Source of the DNA: Garcia nutans | Lineage: Eukaryota > Streptophyta > Magnoliopsida > Malpighiales > Euphorbiaceae | Assembly: GCA_947685225.1 (NCBI GenBank) | Contig: CANTUV010000035.1 | Coordinates: 9,369,501 to 9,433,500 of the forward strand | Length of the DNA stretch: 64,000 nt | Reading direction: 5' to 3' | In this document: piece after piece, positions 1 to 11,892 of the stretch | How the letters are laid out: each line of letters opens with the position of its first letter | Numbering within the stretch: position 1 is the stretch's first letter | Made by a program: the position numbers and the translations under genes | Notes under the pieces: generated by a model | What the model was told of the DNA's origin: nothing | Databases searched by the model: none | What the model saw: only the letters and a program-made list of their open reading frames with translations

Positions 1-896
1 TATATGTATAATGTACAGTTTAACAAACAATGGTGGTGAAATGAAAATGAACATTGAAACTATTGTCTAATATTCAATGTGCCATATTAATTAACCGTTG
101 TATTTAGCGTCCTCCTACAACGGTTTTAGATTAATCAACCATTGTTTGAAAAATTAAAAAGCGTTGTGTAAACCTTCATTAGATAACGGTATATAATAAA
201 AAAGCGTTGTGTAATCCTTAATCAGACAACGGTTTTTAATAAGAAATCGTTGTATAAACCTTCATCAGACAACGGTTTTTAATAAGAAAGCATTTTGTAA
301 ACCTTAATCACACAATGGTTTTTAATAAGAAAGCATTGTATAAACCTTAATCAGACATCGCCTCAATAGACAACGGCTTTTGTCTTCATCAGACAACGGT
401 TAAAAAACCGTTGTCTTATAAACTAAAAACCGTTGTGGAAACCATCTTCAGACAACGGTTAAAAACCATTGTCTGAAATGCTATCATACATCGCCTCAAT
501 AGACAACGGTTTTTGTCTTCATCAGACAATGGTCAAAAAGCGTTGTCTAAACCTTAATCAGACAACGGTTAAAAATCGTTGTCTGAAAATTTAGAAACCG
601 TTGTCTGACAATTTAGAAACCGTTGTCTGACAATTTAGAAACCGTTGTGGAAACCATCAGACAACGGTTAAAAATCGTTGTCTGAAAAATTAGAAACCAT
701 TGTCTGAACTGTCATCAGACAACGACCAAAAACCATTGTCTGATAAAATTAAAAACCGTTGTGCAAACCTACATCAGACAACGGTTTTAAAACCATTGTC
801 TGAAATGCTATCAGACATCGCTTCAATAGACAACGGTTTTTGTCTTCATCAGACAACGGCCAAAAAGCGTTGTCTGATTTAGTTTTCCTTGTAGTG
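1..896. mobile_element. Right end of a CACTA (En/Spm) DNA transposon, extending beyond the left window edge
   Basis: The stretch ends with TTTTCCTTGTAGTG (883-896), the reverse complement of a CACTACAAGGAAAA terminus; the CACTA end defines the En/Spm superfamily. Inside it, from about 98 to 880, dozens of short sites of the type GACAACGGTTTTT and its complement AAACCGTTGTC alternate on both strands, which is the usual look of subterminal transposase-binding arrays in CACTA elements. A target duplication of 3 bp would begin with AAG at 897, but the other end is outside the window, so it cannot be confirmed. I see no transposase in this part. Confidence 0.85.
98..880. repeat. Subterminal palindromic repeat array of the CACTA element
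   Basis: Imperfect units of roughly 30-40 bp built on CAGACAACGGTT and AACCGTTGTCTG recur in direct and inverted orientation, so neighbouring units can pair as hairpins. Some blocks are near-identical, for instance the unit around 595-650, where GTTGTCTGACAATTTAGAAA is repeated, and the matching blocks at 477-545 and 805-870. In this superfamily such arrays are binding sites for the element's own DNA-binding protein; that role here is inferred from position. Confidence 0.85.
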
Positions 897-1699
897 AAGC
901 CTAGTTGGGATGTTACATGATGTAGCAATCCATTAAAGCTGGGTTGGGCCTAGTCCTTGAAGCCTAGTTGGGATGTTACATACGAGGTTATCCTCATTGT
1001 GATATGATTTACCTTCGGAGCTAGACATATGGTATCAATTTGGACCAAAACAGTAACTCTGAGATTTGAATATCATATTGGATCCGTTGGGCCCATGTTT
1101 GTATTTGTTTTTATGTGAGTTATGAATTATGAAACAATTAAGCAATATATTAAGATATAGTGTTATGAGATATAATATCCTTATGCATTGTGCATTGGCA
1201 TTGCATATGAACTTTATTATTATCAAAATTTGTATTACTAGACTTTTGGCTTAGCGCGATTGCGATTCATCGTGCAGGTGACAGGGTAGATTCGGTTGAG
1301 TCGGAGAGTTCGTCTAGACTGAGTCAGGTCTAGGCTTGAGATCTTGAGTACAAAGTAGATTATTGGACATCAAGATCAGAGACAAACTACCATATTTTTG
1401 TATATTTTGACTTCATGTATATTATGTTACATTTTGATGTATATAGATATGTATATATATTGCAAACTATCAAAAATATTTTGGATAGACATTTGGTAAT
1501 GAAGTTATGTATTTATTTTAGCAAGTAATATTTTATCTATTATTTACATTATATCAGTTAAATGATTTAAGTTTATACAAATTCAAAAAGTAAGGGTTTA
1601 TTTTATTAAAATGAGTTGTGACATTCTTGTATTGTATATTCGTATATTACATATGTTGGGTGTATGTATTGTATGTTTATAGGGTATAAGGGTGTTACA
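897..1699. mobile_element. Remnant of a Ty3/Gypsy-type LTR (3' part), probably split by the CACTA element
   Basis: The block ends in GGGTGTTACA (1690-1699), the same kind of terminus as the complete Gypsy LTR ending at 17083. An internal stretch at about 1212-1250 (TTATTATTATCAAAATTTG, then CTTAGCGCG) closely matches one at about 40583-40625 inside the solo LTR at 38807-41072, so both belong to a related LTR family. A 24-bp direct repeat occurs at 895-918 and 958-981, 63 bp apart, right beside the CACTA end. The beginning of the LTR is not visible and may lie left of the CACTA insertion. Confidence 0.5.
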
Positions 1700-2696
1700 C
1701 ATCTCTTTTTATCAAAAGTTGTGGTGCTTCATTTATTGCACTTCCATATATGTGGATGATGTGATACTAGGCAGCAATGATTTTCATGAAATTCAAACAA
1801 TAAAAGCTTTTCTTCATGACATTCAAAATTAAGGATCTTGGCCACCTGAAGTTCTTTCTTGGACTTGATATTACTGGGACCTCTGTAGGTATTAACATTT
1901 GCCAACATAAATATGCTTTGGATTTACTTAATGATGTAGGTTTTATTGGATGCAAACTAGTGTCCACTCCAATGATTGCTTCTTCAAAGCTTTCTTCTAA
2001 CTTAGGGAAAATGCTACCATATGCATCCATGTATAGAAGGTTAATTGGGAACCTTCTTTATATTTACATCTCTAGACCAGATATATCATGTGTTGTCCAG
2101 TAAATATGTCAATTTCTAGATAAGACTACTGATGTTCACCTACAAGCAGCCAATAGAGTACTTAGATATATCAAAAAAGCTCTAGGATAAGGTCTTTTCT
2201 TTCCAACATAGACTGAACTTCAAATAAAGGCCTTCTTATACTCAGGCTGGGCTTCATGTCTTGATTTAAGAAGGTCAATATTATGATATTGTGTTTTTCT
2301 TTAAGGGTCCTTAATTTCTTAGAAATCAATGAAGTAGACAATAATCTCCAAGTTCAGCTCTGAAGTAGAATATCAAGCACTTGCAGCTACTTGTGAGGTG
2401 CCATTGTTATTATATTTGTTGCGTGACCTAGGAATTGACCATCCATCTCCAGCCTTGATATACTGTGATAATGATTATGCCCTCCACATTGCACAAAATC
2501 CTGCATGTCATAAAAGGACAAAACACATTGAAATTGATTATCATGTTGTAAGGGAGAAATTATAGTTTTGTGTTATTCATTTGTTACCAGTGTCCTCCAA
2601 TCAGCTTGTTGATTTCTTCACCAAGCCATTGGCTACGTCTACTTTCCTTGAAGCAATATCCAAGTTGGGCATGCACAATGTGTATCCTCCAGCTTA
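1700..2696 (+). pseudogene. Ty1/Copia pol fragment: end of reverse transcriptase plus RNase H, decayed
   Basis: After a one-base frame correction the sequence starts with the catalytic YVDD motif (1749-1760) followed by VILGSN, then the RT thumb motif DLGHLKFFLGLDI (about 1834-1870), QHKYALDLL, and the conserved GNLLYIYISRPDISC block (2047-2090). An in-frame stop at 2101-2103 and later frameshifts break it. Downstream, RNase H motifs are recognisable: EVEYQALAATCE near 2360-2395, YCDNDYALHIAQNP near 2460-2500, KRTKHIEIDYHVVREK near 2515-2562 and the terminal LVDFFTKPLAT near 2608-2640. The 5' two-thirds of pol is absent because the reading frame meets the LTR end at 1699. It is a dead transposon relic. 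Confidence 0.9.
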
Positions 2697-2707
2697 AGGG
2701 CAGCTAA

Positions 2708-3080
2708 TGCAGTATACACACCATGTTGTTGGCTCACCATATGAAGAACCACAACAAATTCAAGCTCTACATATGATTCAAGCTTTCATGCTTTCATGCA
2801 TGCAGTGATTATATTAGTTTGTTAGAAAAGCCAGCTGGTTCAGTTGTAATTAGTTAAGATAGTAGAGTTAGTTGCTGATATCAACCACGCGAGCTTAGTT
2901 GTTATGTTGGTTGGCTAATCTATTATCAAAAAAGCAGTAGAAGTTTCTAGTGAAGAAGTTAGTTTTGATAGCTTCGTTGATGTATATATATAGCTGATAA
3001 TTGTAGATGAAAATAGCAAGCAATATACACTCTGTTATACTCTATTCTTGAGTTGAAATCTATAGTAATCTTTTTTCATT
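2708..3080 (+). mobile_element. Possible 3' LTR of the Copia relic
   Basis: It follows the pol stop (2694-2696) and a short purine stretch. A TATA-like TGTATATATATAGCTGATAA (2980-2999) is followed by AGCAATATACACTCTGTTAT (3019-3038), an arrangement typical of the promoter and R region of Copia LTRs. No second LTR copy is available for comparison, so both ends are approximate. Confidence 0.35.
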
Positions 3081-5489
3081 TTTGCCATTAGAGAGATGAT
3101 GAGAGAAAAAAGATTAAAAGTATATATACATGAATTTTTCTTAAGCCATTAAAGAAATTCACCAAGAGTACGTAATATAAGAAATCAAAAGCTATTTCTT
3201 TATAATTGTTATGTGAAAAATAATCTAATTAATTCTAATTCTTACACATTCATTCTAAAATATTCTTATACATTTAATAAACATATAAAAGATATTATAT
3301 ATATTTACTTTTTTTTAATTATGGCCTCAATATATAGCATACAAAATTTAATATATACACTAATCACGAGAGATGTACAACTTTTTTAATTTTGGAACTG
3401 AGTTGAGAAGTTAATGGAATGGGATATATAGGGTTTAAGGAGTAAAGATTGTGTTTCTTAGTTTGGTTATAATTGCATACATAGCTAACTTTATAAAGCT
3501 CTATTGGCTTCACTTAAACTGCAAAATGGTACAATTCAATCATTTCATTTTGATTAAGAGCATCTACTGCAAAAGAAAGAGAAAATGATTTTCCAAAATA
3601 TAAAAAGAGAAAAATTTAAAGATACTAATACAATCATGCATATGTTATGTGCATTTTTTTGGTTTGTTGTTAACAACTTGGTGAAAAAGTAGAAAGACAA
3701 ATGGATTTCACAAAAAAGAGAAGAAATCTAGAAAATGTGTTTTTTTTAATATTATTGCCTTCATCATCTTGGAAAAGAAAATATAAATTAAAAATTCAAT
3801 TAAACTAAAAAAAATGAGTTAACATAATGTGACAAATATATAATTTATTTTACACCACCGTCACCTTTTCTATTTGTGACTTGGCTTGGCTAAATTTGTT
3901 ATATATATTATATAATGCTGTTATATTGCGACCTTTTGTTTTTTATAGTAAAAAGAAATAACAAATGTATTGTAATATAGGATATTATTTAAAAAATAAA
4001 AAAAACATGCATTTCCCAAAAAATTTCCTCATATAAAAAAATAACTCAAAGTTTTGCATTGGTAATCTAAATTTTGGGCATATGATAATTGATCCATTAT
4101 TTTGAGGTGTGTCGATGGAAATGAGAATGAAATTAGGTAGAGAATCATTCTCATTTTGGTCTCTAATTTAGAAAAACTTTTGTTTAATTTTTTATTTGTT
4201 GGAATAAACTATGTTCATCGTCACTTAAACATATATAATTTTTATAAATTAATTTTTTAGATTCAAGCCTAATAGAACCATAAATATAGTAAAAGTCTCT
4301 ATACTAAGTTTTAACACAGTGGTGTATTTAAGATTTAAATTCAAAACTTTTTATTATATTATAATAATCTATTACCAACTGGTTCTACGTGTTCAATGAT
4401 CACTTAAAACATATTTTTATATATTTGTCTTTAAAATTTATGTTGCAATGAAAAAATCCTTAATGTTATTATATGTTGGATATAAATTAAATCTCTTAGA
4501 GCATTTTTCGTCCATATTATTAATGGAAAGCTGCCACACATTTATTTTTTTTTGTTTTACCTTTACATTCAATTTTTTTTTTCAAATTTGATTGGAATTT
4601 GATTTCTATTTTTCATTGTAATTATTATTTAATTTTTTTGAGGAAATTTATTATTTATTACTAATTGTATTAAATTATAAAACAAAATATTAATACATCA
4701 CAGTAAATTTATATGCATATCCTCTGCCCGCCCGAAGGAAGTATCTAGATAAGTTTCATAAGATTTAAATTTGCGGGGTGAGAAAATTAATGAAAGATTA
4801 GCAAACTAACTTACAAATATATTTCATTAATTTAAAATTAAATATATTTGAACTTATATTAGAACATAATTAATTTGCATACATATTTTTTTAGCAGTTG
4901 GTCTATGGAGGAAATGTCATGATACATAACTGAAAATGAAATCTTTTTTTTTTTTTTTGTGATTAACCAATTTTGATTAATTGCACTTGAACAGTTAAAA
5001 AATTTCACTGTGGAAGAAAAAGAAATGAAAAAGAAAAGTAGAGGATTTTTTTTTTGTTCTTTCTTTTTTAAGCAAATGGGACCAATCCCCAAGAACAATG
5101 TGATAAGTACCAAAAATTATATAGCTCATAGTTCCCACTAACATGAATTTCAACTGAAAGTAAAATTGATAGTTTACCTACCCATTATAATTAAAGAATT
5201 ATTGGATAGTGGGAATGTAAACTTGTTAGTGGATAAATGTTAGAATTTAAAATTATTTGATATTTTTTAAATTTAATAGATAAAAATTTTTAGGCATGAA
5301 TTGTTGTTGAAGTTAATTGATGTTCCTATTTCATGTATAGGCTGGTACAATCTCCCCAACAATAGAGAGTTTGCTGTAATGATTTTTTTTTTCGGTAGTA
5401 ATAAATGTCAGTTGAAAATTGCAAAAAAAAAAATTTTTTTGAGGTATATACATGGACACTGTACTTAAAGATAATTCAACCATAATAAC
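3081..5489. other. AT-rich intergenic stretch, no gene recognised
   Basis: Very AT-rich, with stop codons dense in all six frames, many homopolymer A or T runs and no recognisable motif. A minus-strand ORF at 4859-5113 rests on a poly-T run and shows no protein family. Confidence 0.7.
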
Positions 5490-5519
5490 AAAGAAAAATA
5501 AATTATAGCATATTCGTCA

Positions 5520-7330
5520 CGGTTCAATAAACTTTTTTTTTTGGCTCAATCCTCATATATAGACAGTGAGTATGGTTCGATTTAAAAATTTATAAATCTT
5601 CATAACTAAATTAAAATTTAGATATTTTAAATTATTGAAACTAAAACTAAACTGCATATATAAAATACTCATACTAATTATTTCAAAAAAATTGATATGA
5701 ATTAATTCGGATATTCGGTTCTAAGATCTAACGGAGTAGTTTCAGTTTCAAATAGAGATAAAAATTCAAATATTTAGATTTTTTTTTTAAATTTAAGCAA
5801 TAGAATAATAATTAATAATATTTACAAACTATACATAAAATTAAATTATTATCTAGATTATCATCCAATCTAATAAATAATAGCAATAGCATCATTTTGC
5901 TTCAAATCCAATAAACATAAAAATATATATATATATAAATTTCTTGCAATCAACCAATCTAAGAAATATGTATTTTAATCTCATTCAATCCAAAAAAAAT
6001 AAATTTGTAACCCAATTAAAAAAATAATTTATAAAATAATTTAGCAATCAACAACATTAAATACCACTTAACATATAATCTCAAATCTCTACATTAGACC
6101 TTGTTATAATATTTTTAACAATTTTATGTTCTTGAGTAATATCTAAAAGTTAAAAAACATTACAAATTCATATATCGTTTGAATTTATTAAATGTTTAAT
6201 GAAATTTAAAAAATAAAAATCAATTAAAATTATAAAAATTTTATATATGATTCAAAGCTTTGTCTTTTTTTATCTTTCGGATGGACTATATCACATATAC
6301 ACACTAACATGCATGTACGGTATGCATATATATATATATATATATAATGATGTCATACTAAATATTAAATTAGTATAATAATTATTTAATTATATTTATT
6401 TAATTATTTATTATACTTCTATTTGTAGTTATTTTATTTTATAGTTAAACTAAGAAATTGTTTTACTTATTTACATAATATCAGATATTACATGGTAAAT
6501 TAGTATAATAAAATATAAGACAATAAAATAAAATAATTTTAAGTTTAAATATCTTCACAATTTAAATTAACCAATTATAAATATATTTTAATTCAATTCA
6601 TGAAAAAAAATATTATTATCAAATAATTTATAATCTAATATTAATTTTCATGTAAATTTTTATACTAATACATAATTATAGTGTTATATATATACAATAT
6701 ATACACGCATATTTATTGTATTTATATCATTTATGTTTTTCTTAAACTCATTTATAATTATTCATTTGTTAATTATTCTTACTCACATTCACGAAAAATT
6801 ATATCAATATTATTTATTTTCACTATTTATACTCATTATTATTTTTAAAAACTACTAATATTATTACATTGAGTTACTTTATTAACTACAAATTACTATA
6901 AGTAGTATGAATTACTATTATTAGTACTAGTGGTAACGAAAATAAAAAAAAATCAAGGTATATATATAAAGTATAATATAAAAAATTAGAAATCCCAAAG
7001 TGAATATATAACATGAAATAATATGAATTAATAAAATAATTCTACTATATTTTAAAAATATCAAATATTAAGTAATAAATCAAAAAAGATATAATACAAT
7101 TTCATATTATCAATAATAAATCGGTTATTATTTTAGTTGTTCGGTTCAGTCCGATCCAATTTTCAGTATGAGTATAGCTTAATATCCAAAACCGTTATAT
7201 ATAAAAAAAATTGATTTGGTTCGATTCGGAGAAAGTAAAAAAGTTAATGAATTTTTTCAATTTTAGATATTTCGATCTAAATATTCGGATCGATTTAGAT
7301 ATCTTTAGGATTCATGCTCAGCCTTAATTA
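5520..7330. other. AT-rich block bounded by CGG/TTCGG-rich ends, possible old non-autonomous DNA element
   Basis: Both ends carry motifs such as TGGTTCGATT, TTCGGATATTCGG (5706-5718) and, at the right, GTTCGGTTCAG (7140-7150), TTCGATTCGG (7220-7229) and ATATTCGGATCG (7281-7292). The 1.4 kb between them is almost pure A/T. GC-richer ends around an AT core are common in old hAT-type or rearranged MITEs. I could not find a convincing terminal inverted repeat or target duplication, so this is only a suggestion. Confidence 0.25.
6326..6346. repeat. (AT)n microsatellite
   Basis: About ten uninterrupted AT dinucleotides. Confidence 0.9.
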
Positions 7331-8485
7331 TAGGCGCGACCCCATCAATTTTCACTTATTTTTTTTATTAATTCAAAGGAGAGTGTTTCAATATAAATTA
7401 GAGAATATTTATATTTTGATATGCTGGATAATATTTTTATTAATTCTCATAGCTTGAAAATTATAAATTTTAATGAGTTTTTTAAATTACACATTTAGTA
7501 ATTTTTCATAATCTTAAAACTGTATCTTCCAAAAATATCATAAATAATTTTTTAAAATATCAAATATATACTTATAACTTATTATTCATTTTCAGAACCT
7601 AATAAAATTTTACAAAATATGATTTAGACAAAAAAAATATTTATACAATTTTTTTAAACATAATGACATAGTATTTATAAAAACATACTATACGATATTA
7701 TATTATATCATAAATATCAAAATAGTGTTGTTGGTCATTCAAACTAATTCTTAGACGGTTCAAGTTCAGTAAGTAGTTACTGAAGTTTAATAGGGTTTCA
7801 AGTTCAATAGACTTCGAATTTAAAAAAAAATAATTCAGAATAAATTGAAGTTTAATCCAATTGACAATTTAAATGCCTATTTATAATGTGAAAAATAATA
7901 ATTGCACATTATTTTTGTTTTCACCCTGTAAACATGCAAAGAATTGAGAATTGAATTCTTAATTATGGCTCGCTAACTGTTAATTTTTTTTATTGAATGG
8001 AGGTTTAAAAATGTAAGAGAATATAGAAATACACATACATATTGATATGTTGGATAATATATATATAGCTAGAAAAAAACTTGCGCAATGTAGGGGTGTT
8101 TTTATTCAATATCCAAATACTAGTTTTCAAATCATATAACAATTACAAATAAATTAATCATGAATAATTGGTGATCAGAACTATTTTTCCTTATGTAATA
8201 GTGGATTTAAACTTATTAATATTTACTTTAATTGTATTCCCATATAAATAAATAAATATTATATAATATTTTTATGAGAAAATTAAAATAAACATAGCTT
8301 ATAAAAGTGCCTTATGCATAATAATAGTATTTTCCTCACTAATATTATGCTATTTATAAAATCAGCATTATTAAAGTTTGACAAATTATATAAACGAATT
8401 ATTGTAATCATAATCTTCTAATTTTTTTTTTACAAGACTCGCATTTTTTAACAAATCATATTGTTTTCCCATAATTAATCTTAGC
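7331..8485. other. AT-rich intergenic stretch, no gene recognised
   Basis: No ORF of note, no family motif and no structural repeat that I could delimit. Confidence 0.65.
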
Positions 8486-8950
8486 TAAAAGCATTTGATA
8501 TTAAATAAATTAAATATTACAAATAAATTTAAAAAATATATGGTAAATTTGTACAAATATTATTTTTAACTTAAATAAAAAATACCAAAGAGCAAATGGA
8601 AGTCCAAATAAATGCAATAAATAATTAATATAATTTTTTATATTTAATATGTTAAATTTTTAATATTTAATGGAATTAACTTATTTAATATTTAATAAAT
8701 TGTATTTTAAAAAATGCGACGCATCATAAGATTAGAAAATTAATTGGAACATAATTAGTTTAAACATGCATGTTATACAATAATAATTTAATAATTTTGT
8801 ACATTTAATTAGTTTAATTTCAAAAATAAATAATAATTTTGCTAAGAAAACAATCTAAACCATATATATATCATATAAAGATGGGAGAGATATGCTAATT
8901 TTATTGCAGAACTCTCTATATTACTTTAAAATTATAATTAGGATGTTGCA
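8486..8950. repeat. AT-rich dispersed/tandem repeat, copy 1 (target of the Gypsy element)
   Basis: Aligns by eye over several hundred bases with 18176-18610. Shared anchors include TTTGATATTAAATAAATTAA (8495-8514 and 18182-18201), a shared motif near 8630-8660 and 18310-18340, ATAAGATTAGAAA (8728 and 18405 regions), ACATAATTAGTTT (about 8748 and 18435) and ATAATAATTTAATAATTTT (about 8781 and 18467). The Gypsy element is inserted at its right end, at the TTGCA ending at 8950. Confidence 0.7.
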
Positions 8951-11701
8951 TGTCACATCCCAAAATTTAGGCAGTCGAGTATTAGGCAAGAAGGACATAA
9001 ATAAATAGTCAAATAGAGGCTCGAGATAGTCAAAAATAAAATCGGTATGCAAAGGAGGCCATTGAAGTCGACGAGACCTAAAGGTAATTTTTCGAAAGGC
9101 CGGGGACCTAAGAGTAATTTTTCGAAAAGTTGTGTCGGTTCTTAATAGTGACCCTAACGGATGCCATAAATGTGTTCTCGGGATTAATCGGGTCGTAATG
9201 GTGGCACAAGATTTTTCCTAAAACGCACGGTTTGTAAGTTACGGGCGATTTTCCGACAAGGGCATTTTGGACATTTTCACCGGAGGGGCAATTTTGTAAT
9301 TAAATATAACTTTGGGGAAAAATTTAAAAGAACAAAAAGCTACTTTCAAGTGGCCAAATCCTAGCCATTAAGTCCAAATGGGTTGGACAAATCATGGCCA
9401 TTAAAAATAAACAAATTAATTAAATGAAAATTAAATTATAAACAACTAATTTTGGTCTTCCAAACACAAGTAGAGGATCAAAAAACACCACCATCACCAC
9501 TTTTCTTCTTCCTTAGGTCGTGCTCCCCCCTCCCTTCCATTTTCAAGGAGAAAATTTTCAAGTCTAAGCCATTTTTCAAGTGAAATTCAATAGGAAATAA
9601 GGTAAGATACCATCCTAAGTCTTATTCTTTCATTAGAATTAGGTATTAGGCTATGTTTAGGAAGATTTGATATTATGTTCATGTTGGGAAAGTATTAGTA
9701 AGTTGATGATTATGGTGAAAAATGATAAACCACTTAAAGAAAATGATGAAAATAGTGATTATTAGTAAGAATAAGTAAAAGATTGTTAGAAAATCATAAG
9801 ATAGCATCATGTTCATATCTAGGGTTTGTTCTTACATATGTGACATGTTAAATTCATAGGAAATCAAGGAGATTAGAGAGGAAAGGAAGTGAAATAGACA
9901 AAAAGAGCAAGGAAAAGCAAGGTTTGGTACTTTAACTAATTGTTTATTCATTTTCTTAAAATTTTTCTGTTTTAGAATTAATGAAATGCTGTGACTTTTA
10001 TGATTTTTAATTAAATATAAAAAATGTTCTTGAAGTGAATTTTTGATATGTTGTGCCTCAATGCGTCTAGAATGACTGAAAAATATTTTTAGTTGAATTC
10101 GGAATGGTTATGATTATGGAAAAATTATTTCTGTTAGACCTGCTCTAGGAGGTACCTTGACTGAGACATCCATGTTTCCGGATTTTTAATAAAATTTAGA
10201 AAAATAATCTTCAATTGAATTTTGGATATGTTGTTGTTTAGTGAGTCTAGTATTTGAAAAAAATAATTTGGAACCACATTGATTGAAATTAATTTACGGA
10301 ATTCACAAAATTCAGAACTGCTGCCAGGATGCAGGTCAACTGGAGCAGTCTGGTTGGGTGAACTACTTGACCAAGATTTTTTATCCAGTTTGATCTGAAA
10401 TTTTAAAGGAATGATTTTAAGATGTATAACTAAATTCTGTAAAAATTTTAGATTTTTTAGTTAAGTAGATTATTTTATACAATTTTTCAAAATAAGGATC
10501 AAGTTGAGTCCAAAACCAGAATTTACTATTCATATGGTCATTTTGCGAATATTCATTTGGTCATTTTTCAAAAGTAATCCAATTGATTCCTTATGTATAT
10601 AAATGAGCATAATATGTTATTAAAATGACAAAATATGATATTTCACGTTGAAATAATATAAGAAACATAAGTCGATAATTGTATAATGCATATTCAATTA
10701 AGAAATGGTATGAAAATTTTGGCTCCACTGGGTATCTGGGATAGTACTGAGTAGGGTAAGGGTATGATATATCATACTATATGCAGTGCTGCTTTAATAT
10801 ATGACTTCGGTCAGAGTTATATAGGGTGACGACCCGAGCTATATAGGACTTCGGTCCGAGTTATATAGGGCAATCGCTCGAGTTATATAGGACTCCGGTC
10901 CGAGGGCTTCGACCACAGATTCCACAGGGCTTGGTCCGCAATTTTTTAGGGCCACAGCCACAGAATATATATATATATATATAGTTGTTTCAGTTAGTTC
11001 CTTACCATACGTTAGTCTACCAAATTACCTTGTGGAGCGAACTGATAAAATGATAATAACTGAATATATGACATGTATGGATTATTTTTACTGTGATATT
11101 ATTTTTCAATACGACTCATTGCTTTTAAAAGTGCATTATGCTTTTATTATTTATTTTTCATAATTAGTTAAAGTGCCTACTAAGCAATGCTTAGCGAGTT
11201 TAGTTTCTTCTAAACTCGTAGGTTATTAGCAAGGAGCCAGTAGCGAGCAGAGAAGTCCTGCGATCTGTCGGTCATCAACAAACTTAGGTGGTGCTCTTCA
11301 TTTTGTATTTTGGTATTAGAAACTGGCATGTACTTATTTGAACAATACAAAGAGATAACTTGATGTAGCATGTAAATCTAGTAATGTATAATAACTGTAT
11401 GGTTTTGAATTGAGTTGGGTTGCGAATATAGAAGTGTGAATTCTTCTTGCAGGATTGTAGTTAAGGTTATAAGGGTGGATTATTGGGAGTGTGCTTGAGT
11501 TGAATTGTGAAACAAAATATTTTTCAAAAATAAGAAAAATCAGTTTTGTCGACACTTGGGACCTAGAATTTTAAGGGAGACTCCGTCAAAATTTTTGGAA
11601 AATTTTTATAAGGAACATTAAGTAAGCTGACATAACCAGAGCTCGTATCCCGATGTAGCATTCCTCCTCGGCTTATTCATAAGTCGGGAAGGGGTGTTAC
11701 A
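8951..11701 (+). repeat. 5' LTR of the gag-only Gypsy element
   Basis: 2751 bp, TG...CA ends. It contains a GC-richer tandem stretch at about 10795-10925, where TATATAGGACTTCGGTCCGAG alternates with a GGGTGACGACCCGAG variant, then an (AT)n run at 10967-10982. Matches the 3' LTR along its whole length. Confidence 0.95.
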
Positions 11702-11706
11702 ATTTG

Positions 11707-11718
11707 TGGTATCAGAGC
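11707..11718 (+). promoter_or_regulatory. Primer-binding site (initiator tRNA-Met type)
   Basis: TGGTATCAGAGC, five bases after the 5' LTR. This is complementary to the 3' end of initiator tRNA-Met, the usual primer of plant LTR retrotransposons. Confidence 0.9.
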
Positions 11719-11892
11719 ATTGGTTTAGTCGATTCTGGGAGATAGGTAGTAAGTAAGTAACTATGTGTGCCATGTAAGATAAAGTAAAGAGAAAGTTATA
11801 TGATGAATAGGTAGATGTACATGCTAGATATTAATTGATAATCGAGTTATATGTTGATGAATTAAGCAGATAGCTATTTATGTCAATGTAGG

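Noticed and set aside
700..882. 60-codon plus-strand ORF
   Set aside because: It lies wholly within the CACTA subterminal repeats; the peptide is repetitive because the DNA is.
971..1699. Complete LTR from TGTTACAT (974) to TGTTACA (1699)
   Set aside because: A matching LTR should start TGTAACA or similar; both ends being TGTTACA on the same strand are not inverted.
11334..11555. Minus-strand ORF, also found at 16716-16937
   Set aside because: The apparent conservation exists only because both lie in the two LTRs of one element.
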